Assembly (NCBI GenBank): GCA_903887005.1
Contig: CAISOH010000431.1
Span: 1-33,609 of the forward strand
From: an uncultured Bacteroidota bacterium
GTDB lineage: Bacteria > Bacteroidota > Bacteroidia > Chitinophagales > Chitinophagaceae
Length of the DNA: 33,609 nt
Direction of reading: 5' to 3'
Positions 26,805 through 33,609 of the stretch are shown piece by piece. The notes beneath the pieces were generated by a model that saw only the letters and a list, made by a program, of their open reading frames with translations, did not search any database and had not been told where the DNA came from. Positions within the stretch are counted from its first letter, which is position 1. Each line of letters opens with the position of its first letter. The translations under genes and the position numbers were made by a program.

Positions 26805-26827
26805 TTTCCTGTTACCCTTCTGTTAAG
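26805..26827 (+). promoter_or_regulatory. Direct-repeat box 1
   Basis: The box begins TTTCCTGTTACCC and ends TTCTGTTAAG. It contains CTGTTA twice, 11 bp apart (one helical turn), a layout like PhoB/PhoP/OmpR-family binding sites. Identical over all 23 bp to box 2. No good -7 box follows. Confidence 0.5.
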
Positions 26828-26988
26828 AAAAACCATATAATACAGGATAATTCAGTAGTAATAACATGCATAGTTTGTATATGCCGTCCTGAGACTGCAA
26901 AATGCCTGTATTTTATACTATCTCCAGTTGTTTATTATGGGTATAATGAATTGCGATATTTGCCTCTAAGCGATTATTTTTTTGAGCG

Positions 26989-27011
26989 TTTCCTGTTACC
27001 CTTCTGTTAAG
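26989..27011 (+). promoter_or_regulatory. Direct-repeat box 2
   Basis: Identical to box 1, exactly 184 bp further on. It lies 38 bp upstream of the TATATTTG box at 27049, i.e. centred near -62 of the predicted transcript, a plausible activator position. Confidence 0.55.
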
Positions 27012-27048
27012 GGTTCTGAATTTGCTTTTAGCTCAAAAAATATACCGA

Positions 27049-27056
27049 TATATTTG
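27049..27056 (+). promoter_or_regulatory. -7 element downstream of box 2
   Basis: TATATTTG, full TAnnTTTG match, with T-rich TTTT at 27026-27029 19 bp upstream. The same arrangement is repeated after box 4. Confidence 0.5.
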
Positions 27057-27086
27057 TACTCATTCCTTAATTTATTAATCGTAAAA

Positions 27087-27167
27087 ATGTTAAATCAACT
27101 TGGTAATAGACTTCCATGCTGGCATTATGCTCATAGCGGTTTATTTGCATATAAACGATTATTATAA
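27087..27167 (+). CDS. Possible small ORF (26 aa), repeat copy B1
   Basis: An ATG about 24 nt after the predicted transcript start opens a 26-residue frame beginning MLNQLGNRLPCWHYAH. The same first codons recur after box 4 as MLNQFGKGK. No known family. Could be a leader peptide, a decayed gene fragment or chance; it is listed because start codon and promoter spacing are kept in both copies. Confidence 0.2.
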   Translation: MLNQLGNRLPCWHYAHSGLFAYKRLL

Positions 27168-27172
27168 ACACG

Positions 27173-27195
27173 TTTTCTGTTAGCCCATTGTTAAG
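27173..27195 (+). promoter_or_regulatory. Direct-repeat box 3 (degenerate)
   Basis: Starts TTTTCTGTTAGCC, ends ATTGTTAAG. Five mismatches to boxes 1 and 2, but the TGTTA pair at 11-bp spacing is kept. Exactly 184 bp after box 2. Confidence 0.4.
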
Positions 27196-27302
27196 AAAAA
27201 ATTGATTACTGTAGTATAAATTAGTTACCACAATATGTACACTATGCTAATAACCTGTTTTTAATACATGCAAAATAGCTTAAGAGCGTATTATTATTCA
27301 TG

Positions 27303-27325
27303 TTTCCTGTTACCCAACTGTTAAT
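27303..27325 (+). promoter_or_regulatory. Direct-repeat box 4
   Basis: Starts TTTCCTGTTACCC, ends AACTGTTAAT; both CTGTTA half-sites intact at 11-bp spacing. 130 bp after box 3 and 37 bp before a TATATTTG box. Confidence 0.5.
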
Positions 27326-27361
27326 GATCTAAAATTAAGTTTTAGCACAAAAATAAACTGA

Positions 27362-27369
27362 TATATTTG
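27362..27369 (+). promoter_or_regulatory. -7 element downstream of box 4
   Basis: TATATTTG, full match, preceded by TTTT at 27340-27343. It could drive the nine-codon ORF at 27413 and, reading on, the second barrel gene at 27635. Confidence 0.5.
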
Positions 27370-27412
27370 TCAACCTATTTTGAAAATATTTTTTTATTTA
27401 TGAACTCTTAAA

Positions 27413-27442
27413 ATGTTAAATCAATTTGGTAAAGGCAAATGA
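27413..27442 (+). other. Nine-codon ORF, repeat copy B2
   Basis: ATG 27413 to TGA 27440-27442 encodes MLNQFGKGK, matching the first residues of the small ORF in copy B1. It lies in the probable 5' leader of the second barrel gene, so it might be an upstream leader ORF. Evidence is only the two-copy similarity. Confidence 0.2.
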
Positions 27443-27634
27443 AATGCATAGCACCCAACAGTAGATAAATTGTTTCCCGGATAATTTACAGTGAATGATT
27501 ACCAGCTTCACATTGCGGTCATTTTTCCTGCTGATTTTTTCAACTATTTCTATTTGTTGAAACCTGAGATTGGGTATAGTTATTATTTCTTTGCTTTATC
27601 GAATAAAATTATCTACACCATAAAATATTATTTT

Positions 27635-28699
27635 ATGACAACGAATACGAAGCGAAAAATTATTGTAACAGCAGCATTACTGCTGCTTATAATGGTTGCA
27701 GTCAGTTTTTTAAATTATAAAAGCTCTAATAATATAGGACTAAATGGGAACCTGGCTGCAATGACTCGTGAGGGTGTTACCAATCCAACTGATGAGGCCT
27801 TACATAAAAATTCAAATGCCGATAACGCAAATATTGCATCTGAAGATAAAAGTCCGGAAAAGCGACACCGCTTTAGTGGTGCGAGTAAAATAGCTATCGT
27901 TGACGATGATCAGTTTAGCCTTTCTGCCTCAGCTGGTTATGCAGGAAACATTCCGGTGCTCTCCCTGGCAGCTTACCAGGCAATGAGGATTAATAAACCA
28001 CAGGTTTACAATTTGCAAAATATCGCTATTCTTAGTGATCAACTGGATAACACTAAGAATAAAAAAGCAGAAAGAGTAAATTTCGCACCTGAAATTGGCG
28101 TTAACTTTAATGATTTGTATAATAACAATGCATCTACTCTTTCAACAAATGATTTCCACGGTGGTATTTTGATGAATGTTCGTTTAAACAGTGCTTTCGC
28201 TTTACAGACAGGTTTATTATACATTGTTAAACGTAATCAGGAAAAGAGTGTTTCCTCTACAACCTCGGATCCTAACGGTCCTATGGCACTTACTACAACC
28301 ACGAAGATTGGGCTTCAATATTTGGAATTACCGCTAAATCTCGTTTATAAGTTTGGAGATATGGAGGGGGCGCCGCGTTATATGGTGGGCGCCGGGCCAT
28401 ATGTTTCTTACTTAATAAATGCACAGGATGACGTCCAGACAGTAACAAAAGACAATCATGGATCTATTGTAAACACAAAAAATACTACTTCAAATTCCAC
28501 TTCCAATATGAAGAAAATGGATTATGGGGCAGGCGGGTTTATAGGCCTCCAGATGCCAAAAGGCTTCTATGGTAAAGTGGGAGCAGAATGGGGATTCAGG
28601 GAGATCAAAGATCCTGTAAATGGCAAACCTGTTGACCGGAATTATACTATCATGGTCACTTTAGGTTACCTGATAGGGTCACAAAATAGTATCTATTAA
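27635..28699 (+). CDS. PorT-like outer membrane beta-barrel protein, copy 2
   Basis: A 354-residue paralog of the protein at 25546. I start it at ATG 27635 because the DNA around both ATGs is nearly the same (ATTTTATGA-AACGAATACGAAG) and both proteins then begin with a TNTKR(R/K)I basic tail and one hydrophobic helix. A longer in-frame start at 27491 adds 48 residues absent from copy 1. The linker (about 30-145) is diverged. The barrel (about 147-354) shares NFAPEIG, AFALQ-GL-YI, LPLNLVYKFG, GAGPYVSYL, NMKK-DYG-GGFIG and the C-terminal strand ending in LGYLIGS. Possibly controlled by the box 4 promoter. Function unknown. Confidence 0.8.
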   Translation: MTTNTKRKIIVTAALLLLIMVAVSFLNYKSSNNIGLNGNLAAMTREGVTNPTDEALHKNSNADNANIASEDKSPEKRHRFSGASKIAIVDDDQFSLSASAGYAGNIPVLSLAAYQAMRINKPQVYNLQNIAILSDQLDNTKNKKAERVNFAPEIGVNFNDLYNNNASTLSTNDFHGGILMNVRLNSAFALQTGLLYIVKRNQEKSVSSTTSDPNGPMALTTTTKIGLQYLELPLNLVYKFGDMEGAPRYMVGAGPYVSYLINAQDDVQTVTKDNHGSIVNTKNTTSNSTSNMKKMDYGAGGFIGLQMPKGFYGKVGAEWGFREIKDPVNGKPVDRNYTIMVTLGYLIGSQNSIY

Positions 28700-29058
28700 G
28701 CTTTTACTGATTGGGCTTCAAAATACGGCATTAAAAAAAAATCCGCCAGGGCGTGGGCCCTCCAATGAGTTTTTAATACCGCAAAGGATTTTAATTGAAT
28801 ATTTCAAGGTAGCCTGACTTCTTAGCAGCAATTATCAATGCCGGTTTTTGCAGTTCAATTGGCATTACTTAATTTCATTCTACACCCCCTTACCGAAAAG
28901 AGTGTTGCAGTTATTTGGCATTGTCAAATAATATCAGATAACAGTATCTGTCACGAATAACGGTCATGAATTAAGGATATGCCGGGAACACGGCCCCGCA
29001 CATTTAGCGGGCAGGGTTTGGGGTTACTGTTAGTTTACACTATCTTTACTGCACTGCT
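28700..29058. other. Intergenic region before the DEAD-box helicase
   Basis: About 360 bp. It contains an A9 tract, a short GC-rich palindrome (AGGGC-GTGG-GCCCT, near 28750) and several GC-rich stretches, but no gene or clear RNA structure that I can support. A promoter lies at its 3' end. Confidence 0.45.
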
Positions 29059-29066
29059 TAATTTTG
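29059..29066 (+). promoter_or_regulatory. -7 element of the DEAD-box helicase gene
   Basis: TAATTTTG followed by C, full TAnnTTTG match; TTTA at 29034-29037 is a weak -33. It overlaps an in-frame TTG at 29064, which therefore cannot be the start codon, and points to a very short leader before TTG 29082. Confidence 0.5.
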
Positions 29067-29081
29067 CAAAATACGTATATT

Positions 29082-30287
29082 TTGAATTTCACTGATTTTG
29101 ATTTTGAAGATGATTTGATGGATGGCATAGATGCTATGGGTTATAAAACCGCCACTCCAGTACAGCAACAAGTAATACCCCAAATCATAGCAGGGAAAGA
29201 CATTATTGCTGCCGCGCAAACAGGTACGGGTAAAACAGCTGCCTTTTTATTGCCAATAATTCATAAATTAATTACCCAACCTCATGATGCGCAGCAGATC
29301 AATGCAATGGTCATTGTACCCACCCGCGAACTTGCCGTGCAAATAACACAAATACTGGAGGGTATATCTTATTTTACTTCAGTAAGCTTTATTTCAGTAT
29401 ATGGCGGTACCGGCGGCGCTTTATTCGCTAATGAAAAAAAGGCGCTCACATCAGGTGTGGATATTGTAATCTGCACACCCGGAAGGATGATCTCGCACCT
29501 CAATATGGGGTATGTAAAACTTGACGGGCTAAAATACCTTGTACTTGATGAAGCCGACAGGATGCTGGATATGGGATTTTATGACGACATTATCAAGATT
29601 ATTTCTTACTTGCCCAAACACAGGCAGAACCTGATGTTTTCAGCAACAATGCCCCCTGCGATCAGAAAACTGGCGAATACCATTCTTCATAAACCTGTGG
29701 AAATAAACATTGCCATTTCCAAACCCCCGGAACAGATTGTACAGGAAGCATTCCTGGTATATGACGCGCAAAAGATACCATTGGTAAAATATGTATTGCA
29801 GCAAAAACAGTTCGATAGTGTTTTGGTATTTTGTTCCAGTAAACTCAACGTTAAACAATTATGTGAAGAACTAAGAAGGTCCAGATTTTCTGCAGACCAG
29901 ATCCAATCGGATCTGGAACAGGATAAAAGAGAACAGGTACTGCTTGATTTTAAAAGTAAGAAATTGAAAATCCTGGTAGCAACCGATATCCTGAGCAGGG
30001 GAATAGATATAGAGGATATTGACCTTGTAATCAACTATGATGTTCCTCATGATGGAGAAGATTACATACACCGTATCGGGCGAACAGCCCGCGCAGCCAG
30101 TAAGGGCACAGCCTATACTTTCATCACCCTGAAAGAACTGCATAAATTTGAGCGCATAGAACGGCTGCTGGGACATGCGGTAACAAAACAAAAAGTACCT
30201 GAGCAATTTGGCCCGGCGCCTGAACCCGGTGAAGCCATACACAAACCGGCAAGAAAAAAACATAAAGGACTCAGGCGAAATAAATAG
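29082..30287 (+). CDS. DEAD-box RNA helicase (RhlE-like)
   Basis: A 401-residue ATP-dependent RNA helicase with all core motifs: F motif and Q motif near the start (TATPVQQQ), Walker A AAQTGTGKT (44-52), PTREL, GG, TPGR, DEAD in LDEADRMLDMG, SAT in FSATMPP, RGIDIEDIDLVINYD and HRIGRTAR (motif VI). A short basic tail (KPARKKHKGLRRNK) should bind RNA. I use the TTG at 29082, which gives the MNFTDFDF start typical of Bacteroidota RhlE-like proteins; ATG 29118 is an alternative. Probable role in ribosome assembly or RNA decay. Monocistronic. Confidence 0.9.
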   Translation: MNFTDFDFEDDLMDGIDAMGYKTATPVQQQVIPQIIAGKDIIAAAQTGTGKTAAFLLPIIHKLITQPHDAQQINAMVIVPTRELAVQITQILEGISYFTSVSFISVYGGTGGALFANEKKALTSGVDIVICTPGRMISHLNMGYVKLDGLKYLVLDEADRMLDMGFYDDIIKIISYLPKHRQNLMFSATMPPAIRKLANTILHKPVEINIAISKPPEQIVQEAFLVYDAQKIPLVKYVLQQKQFDSVLVFCSSKLNVKQLCEELRRSRFSADQIQSDLEQDKREQVLLDFKSKKLKILVATDILSRGIDIEDIDLVINYDVPHDGEDYIHRIGRTARAASKGTAYTFITLKELHKFERIERLLGHAVTKQKVPEQFGPAPEPGEAIHKPARKKHKGLRRNK

Positions 30288-30427
30288 CTGATTTTGGAAT
30301 TTTATTAAAATATCATTTTGAAATGGCACGATTTTGACACAAATACAATTGAAAACATAAAAATTCAGATTATTTTTCATTTTTTTAGCCGTTGGTTTTT
30401 TATTAACTCCCAAACAGAAAATAATTT

Positions 30428-30847
30428 ATGAGCATTTTAACTCGTTTTATTATTGTTGATGATGATGAATTTAACAATAAGATATGCACTGTTACTATTG
30501 AAAAAATGGACAAAAAAGCTGATATTAAAACCTTTCTCGACCCTTTGGAAGGATTTGTGCATATAGCAACTGAATATTCAAAACCTGAAAATAATGCTAC
30601 CGCGATTCTTTTTCTCGACATAAACATGCCGGGAATGAATGGCTGGGAATTCCTGGAACGGTTCGATGGTCTTGATGAATCAATTAAAAACCGTATAAAA
30701 ATTTACATCCTGTCTTCCTCTGTTGATAAAAGAGATATGGAAAAAGCCCGGAAAAATAAATACGTACAACATTACCTTGTAAAACCACTAACCGGGGAAA
30801 CAATAAGGCTGGTGACTCATTCACAAAACAGAACTCCCAAAAAATAG
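30428..30847 (+). CDS. Stand-alone response regulator (receiver domain only)
   Basis: A 139-residue CheY-like receiver with no output domain. Acidic pocket VDDD (10-13), phospho-acceptor D64 in LFLDINMPGMNG, S96/S97 in ILSSS and K119 in LVKPL are all present. It should be phosphorylated by a histidine kinase or take part in a phosphorelay. No kinase gene is adjacent, so the partner is unknown. Single-domain regulators of this type are common in Bacteroidota. Start at ATG 30428. Confidence 0.88.
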   Translation: MSILTRFIIVDDDEFNNKICTVTIEKMDKKADIKTFLDPLEGFVHIATEYSKPENNATAILFLDINMPGMNGWEFLERFDGLDESIKNRIKIYILSSSVDKRDMEKARKNKYVQHYLVKPLTGETIRLVTHSQNRTPKK

Positions 30848-31029
30848 TTTTGTTATTTGTGCTGCTTCTAAATAGAACAATAATGATATAATATACTTAT
30901 CGTTGGCTGATATCGGCATTTTGAAAATAAATAAACAATATATTTTCATAAAAACAGGCCTATTTCAGGAGCAATTTTAAAAAAGTGTCCCGGAAATAAA
31001 ATATTCCTTTCTGGTTATCCTAAAAAGTA

Positions 31030-31037
31030 TATTTTTG
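31030..31037 (+). promoter_or_regulatory. -7 element of the acpP-fabF-rnc operon
   Basis: TATTTTTG followed by C, full TAnnTTTG match, 27 bp before the ATG at 31065; TTTC at 31008-31011 may act as -33. It excludes the upstream in-frame start at 31035. Confidence 0.55.
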
Positions 31038-31064
31038 CACCATAAAAAATTAAACGCATTATCT

Positions 31065-31301
31065 ATGTCTGAAATTGCAAATCGCGTTAAGAAAATTATC
31101 GTGGACAAATTGGGTGTTGACGAATCTGAAGTTACACCGGAGGCGAGTTTTACAAATGACCTCGGTGCTGACTCGTTAGACACCGTAGAATTGATTATGG
31201 AATTCGAAAAAGAATTCAATATTTCAATTCCTGATGAACAAGCTGAAACCATCACTACGGTTGGTCAGGCTATTGCTTACCTGGAAGAACATGTAAAGTA
31301 A
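31065..31301 (+). CDS. acpP: Acyl carrier protein
   Basis: A 78-residue acidic ACP, the carrier of growing chains in type II fatty acid synthesis. The phosphopantetheine attachment motif [10 protein letters not shown] has the modified serine at S37. Helices I, II and III are easily recognised ([38 protein letters not shown]). Start at ATG 31065, shortly after the promoter; fabF follows after 34 bp and rnc after that, the usual Bacteroidota order. Confidence 0.97.
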   Translation: MSEIANRVKKIIVDKLGVDESEVTPEASFTNDLGADSLDTVELIMEFEKEFNISIPDEQAETITTVGQAIAYLEEHVK

Positions 31302-31335
31302 TTTACTAACCACTACAGTAACTGAAAATCGTTCG

Positions 31336-32595
31336 ATGAACTTAGAGTTAAAACGAGTTGTCGTTACGGGCCTCGGCGCCGTGACGCCATTAGGCAACGG
31401 CATACCCGCGTATTGGGATGGGCTGGTTAATGGTGTTTCCGGCGCCGATTTCATTAAGCAATTTGATGTAACCAAGTTCAAAACGAAATTCGCCTGCGAG
31501 GTCAAAAACTTCAACCCTGAAGATTACTTTGACCGCAAGGAAGCACGTAAACTGGACCGTTTTTCCCAACTTGCGCTTGTTGCTGTTGAGGAAGCCGTGC
31601 GGCATGCAAAACTATCGGGAGAAGGTATTAACCATGACAGGGTAGGCGTCATCTGGGGATCGGGAATCGGAGGGATGATCACTTTCATTGAAGAAATGAA
31701 AAATTACAATGCCGGTGATGGCACCCCCCGGTTTAACCCCTTCTTTATACCTAAACTGATACTGGACATTGCCGCAGGCCATATTTCCATGAAATATGGT
31801 TTTCGCGGGCCTAACTTTTGTACGGTGAGCGCCTGCGCTTCTTCTACCAACGCTATCATTGATGCCACAACATACATAAGGCTCGGCAAAGCCGATGCTA
31901 TTGTATGCGGAGGATCTGAAGCGGTAGTAACGGAAGCTGGTATTGGCGGTTTCAATGCCATGAAAGCCCTTTCGGAACGGAATAATGATCCGCAGACCGC
32001 AAGCCGCCCGTTCGATCTTAATCGTGACGGGTTTGTTTTAGGCGAAGGTTCAGGCGCAATTATTCTTGAAGAATATGAACATGCCAAACGCCGGGGAGCC
32101 CACATCATTGCTGAAGTAGCGGGTGGCGGCCTCAGTGCTGACGCATACCATCTTACAGCTCCACACCCCCAGGGGCTTGGAGCGTATAATGTAATGAAAA
32201 ACGCGCTCGACGATGCAGGTATGAAACCGGAAGACATTGATTACATCAACGTTCACGGCACTTCCACACCGCTCGGCGATATCAGCGAAATAACTGCTAT
32301 CCAGAGAATATTCGGGGAACACGTTTATAAAATAAATATCAGCTCTACCAAATCAATGACCGGCCACCTCCTCGGGGCTGCCGGGGCCATTGAAGCGATC
32401 GCGGGTATTCTGGCTACCGTGCATGATATCATCCCCCCTACTATCAATCATTTTACAGATGATCCTTCTTTCGATCCTCGTCTAAACTTCACTTTTCATA
32501 AATCGCAAAAACGTATTGTAAATGCTGCTTTGAGCAATACGTTCGGATTTGGTGGACATAATGCGTCGGTGATCTTTAAAAAACCATCTCCTTAG
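31336..32595 (+). CDS. fabF: Beta-ketoacyl-ACP synthase II
   Basis: A 419-residue KAS II, which condenses malonyl-ACP with an acyl-ACP in fatty acid elongation. The Cys-His-His triad is visible: C167 in VSACASSTNA, H307 in NVHGTSTPLGD and H344 in TKSMTGHLLGAAG, with K339. N-terminal RVVVTGLGAVTPLG and C-terminal NTFGFGGHNASVIF are hallmarks of FabF. Length is normal. It lies between acpP and rnc, with a 2-bp gap to rnc. Confidence 0.97.
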   Translation: MNLELKRVVVTGLGAVTPLGNGIPAYWDGLVNGVSGADFIKQFDVTKFKTKFACEVKNFNPEDYFDRKEARKLDRFSQLALVAVEEAVRHAKLSGEGINHDRVGVIWGSGIGGMITFIEEMKNYNAGDGTPRFNPFFIPKLILDIAAGHISMKYGFRGPNFCTVSACASSTNAIIDATTYIRLGKADAIVCGGSEAVVTEAGIGGFNAMKALSERNNDPQTASRPFDLNRDGFVLGEGSGAIILEEYEHAKRRGAHIIAEVAGGGLSADAYHLTAPHPQGLGAYNVMKNALDDAGMKPEDIDYINVHGTSTPLGDISEITAIQRIFGEHVYKINISSTKSMTGHLLGAAGAIEAIAGILATVHDIIPPTINHFTDDPSFDPRLNFTFHKSQKRIVNAALSNTFGFGGHNASVIFKKPSP

Positions 32596-32597
32596 CT

Positions 32598-33326
32598 TTG
32601 CGGCGCTTTATCCATCGCATACTAAACAAAGTTTCATCCGACGACAAGCAGTTGTTGCTGCAATTAGAACACCTTTTGGGATTTAGTCCCAAACATATTT
32701 CTTATTACCGGCTGGCACTGATGCACCGTTCAAAACCCGAAGAGGTAACCGACAGCAATGAACGGCTGGAGTTTCTCGGAGACGCGATTTTGGGCGCTAT
32801 CATCGCTGAATACCTGTTTAAGAAATATCCTTACCAGCCTGAAGGCTATCTTACGGAGCTGCGTTCAAAGATAGTAAGGCGGGAAACGATGAACAATGTG
32901 GCGCTGCGGATGGGCCTCAATAAACTGGTCCAGTACAACAAAAATGACCGTGGCTTAAGCCGCAGCCATATATTCGGCAATGCCCTCGAAGCATTAATTG
33001 GCGCTGTTTACCTCGATAAGGGGTTTATAAAAACCCGCAATTTTATCCTCAACCAGATAGTGCGGGAGTACATAGACCTTGATACTATGGAAAGCACCGA
33101 TACTAACTATAAAAACCAACTCCTCAGTTGGGCGCAGCGCAAAAATTACCTGCTTAGTTTCGACACCCTGGATGAAAAGACAGAAGCCTCCCGCAAACTA
33201 TTTACCGTAGGCATTATGATAAACGGTGAGTTATTTGCAAATGGCACCGGATTCAATAAAAAAGAAGCCGGCCAGGTAGCAGCTCAGAAAGCACTGGAGA
33301 AAATAAATAAGAACGGCTTAGCTTAA
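32598..33326 (+). CDS. rnc: Ribonuclease III
   Basis: A 242-residue double-strand-specific endoribonuclease for rRNA and mRNA processing. The signature NERLEFLGDAIL is at 54-65. The second catalytic patch reads GNALEALIGAVYLD, with N128 where E. coli has Asp114, and E131 matching Glu117. I recall Asn here as common in Bacteroidota, but could not check. The C-terminal dsRNA-binding domain (about 168-238) ends in KKEAGQVAAQKALEKI. Start is a TTG 2 bp after the fabF stop, indicating translational coupling. Confidence 0.93.
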   Translation: MRRFIHRILNKVSSDDKQLLLQLEHLLGFSPKHISYYRLALMHRSKPEEVTDSNERLEFLGDAILGAIIAEYLFKKYPYQPEGYLTELRSKIVRRETMNNVALRMGLNKLVQYNKNDRGLSRSHIFGNALEALIGAVYLDKGFIKTRNFILNQIVREYIDLDTMESTDTNYKNQLLSWAQRKNYLLSFDTLDEKTEASRKLFTVGIMINGELFANGTGFNKKEAGQVAAQKALEKINKNGLA

Positions 33327-33609
33327 TTGCGCAATGGCTCAATTACTTAATGTCTGATACTGGTCGAAGTGTCTCACTTCGTCCTTATTTGTGCAAGCGT
33401 CTCGCTTGCGACGGAAACGGGACGCTCAATGGCTCAATTTATTATATTCATGTACTTAGCCTTTGTCATTCTGAGTAAACAATTTGCTGCGCACAAGCTC
33501 TTTGAAAATGACAGGAAACTTTGTGAGGTACGTAACACACTCCCCTCCTTTTTTCAACTTAGCATTACCCAAAACTTTTTTTTAGGAGATCAATGTGTAT
33601 AACTTGCAT
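33327..33609. repeat. 3' intergenic region with REP-like palindromes and dispersed repeats
   Basis: No credible gene. Two adjacent short hairpins with the same TCT loop: CGAAGTG-TCT-CACTTCG (33365-33381) and GCAAGCG-TCT-CGCTTGC (33393-33409). AATGGCTCAATT occurs on both sides of them (near 33333 and 33428) and is the reverse complement of units at 19090-19110. Further on, TGTCATT (33464-33470) and AATGACA (33507-33513) form an inverted pair around 36 bp. This looks like a REP-like dispersed element. Confidence 0.7.

Larger units (their letters stand above)
26697..27634. repeat. Intergenic repeat array between the paralogous barrel genes
   Basis: Almost 1 kb without a normal-sized gene. It holds four copies of a 23-bp box (starts 26805, 26989, 27173, 27303). 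Each is preceded by a similar TTTGC-rich flank of about 28-30 bp. Spacings are 184, 184 and 130 bp. Segments after boxes 2 and 4 resemble each other (promoter plus tiny ORF), and segments after boxes 1 and 3 resemble each other. So the array looks like an A-B-A'-B' higher-order duplication with a deletion in A'. The last about 70 bp before 27635 also resemble the DNA before the ATG at 25546 (AGTTATTA, then ATCGAA-rich and ATTTTATG). Confidence 0.75.

Noticed and set aside
26982-27167. 61-codon version of the small ORF
   Set aside because: The longer frame would run through box 2 and the TATATTTG promoter, so only the part from 27087 could be translated from that promoter.
26805-27325. Evenly spaced repeats as a CRISPR array
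   Set aside because: Units are 23 bp with spacers of 107-161 bp, the flanks are also conserved, and no cas genes are present.
27491-27634. 48-residue N-terminal extension of the second barrel protein
   Set aside because: Absent from the paralog, and the DNA around ATG 27635 matches the paralog's start region.
29871-30413. 180-codon frame on the minus strand after the helicase
   Set aside because: Mostly antisense to the helicase 3' end; the upstream part is AT-rich and Phe/Cys-rich without any domain.
31704-32237. 177-codon frame on the minus strand
   Set aside because: Antisense shadow of fabF, low-complexity composition, no promoter.
33369-33602. 77-codon frame at the window end
   Set aside because: It runs through the palindromes and dispersed repeats and has no coding signs.

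Overview
The window reads as chromosomal DNA of a member of the Bacteroidota, most likely in or near the Chitinophagaceae (inference from gene content, no database search). Signs seen in the sequence: AT-rich intergenic DNA, promoters of the TTTG/TTG - 19 to 20 bp - TAnnTTTG type instead of E. coli -10/-35 boxes, almost no Shine-Dalgarno sequences, a type IX secretion (T9SS) type B C-terminal domain, SprB-like repeats, PorT-like outer-membrane barrels, and the gene order acpP-fabF-rnc. I see no tRNA, rRNA, CRISPR array, IS element or phage gene.

Region 1 (1-12,500) is mostly minus-strand and looks like a surface-glycan locus with unusual carbon-skeleton chemistry. From its promoter at about 12,550 it runs through a two-subunit transketolase, an epimerase fused to a polyprenyl-phosphate-type glycosyltransferase, and a SAM methyltransferase. 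A second methyltransferase on the plus strand interrupts it. A second minus-strand operon then starts from a promoter near 6,880: NAD-dependent epimerase, ThDP enzyme of the acetolactate synthase fold, HpcH/HpaI aldolase, SDR, 3-dehydroquinate-synthase-like cyclase, GtrB-like GT2 and GtrA. Most junctions in the second operon overlap by 1-8 bp or nearly abut. Two ThDP carboligases, an aldolase and a sugar-phosphate cyclase side by side suggest synthesis of a branched, ulosonic or carbocyclic sugar. No nucleotidyltransferase is present in the window.

Region 2 (12,600-17,820, plus strand) holds two large polytopic proteins. The first is a YfhO-family putative GT-C transferase, and the second carries a LamG-like C-terminal domain. 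With the GT2 and GtrA proteins of region 1 this resembles the three-part CsbB/GtcA/YfhO type of extracytoplasmic glycosylation.

Region 3 (17,850-24,280) has an RsmB/NOP2-like rRNA m5C methyltransferase, a crotonase-fold protein, MTA/SAH nucleosidase and a 1072-residue T9SS-secreted adhesin-like protein. Region 4 (24,600-28,700) has a secreted YD-repeat-like protein and two tandem paralogous barrel proteins. Between the paralogs lies about 0.7 kb of spacer with four copies of an 11-bp-period direct-repeat box and two copies of a promoter plus a tiny ORF.

Region 5 (28,700-33,609) is housekeeping: a DEAD-box helicase, a stand-alone receiver protein, then acpP, fabF and rnc, followed by intergenic DNA with REP-like palindromes. 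The best candidates for something undescribed are the sugar locus and the box/promoter repeat array between the paralogous barrel genes.
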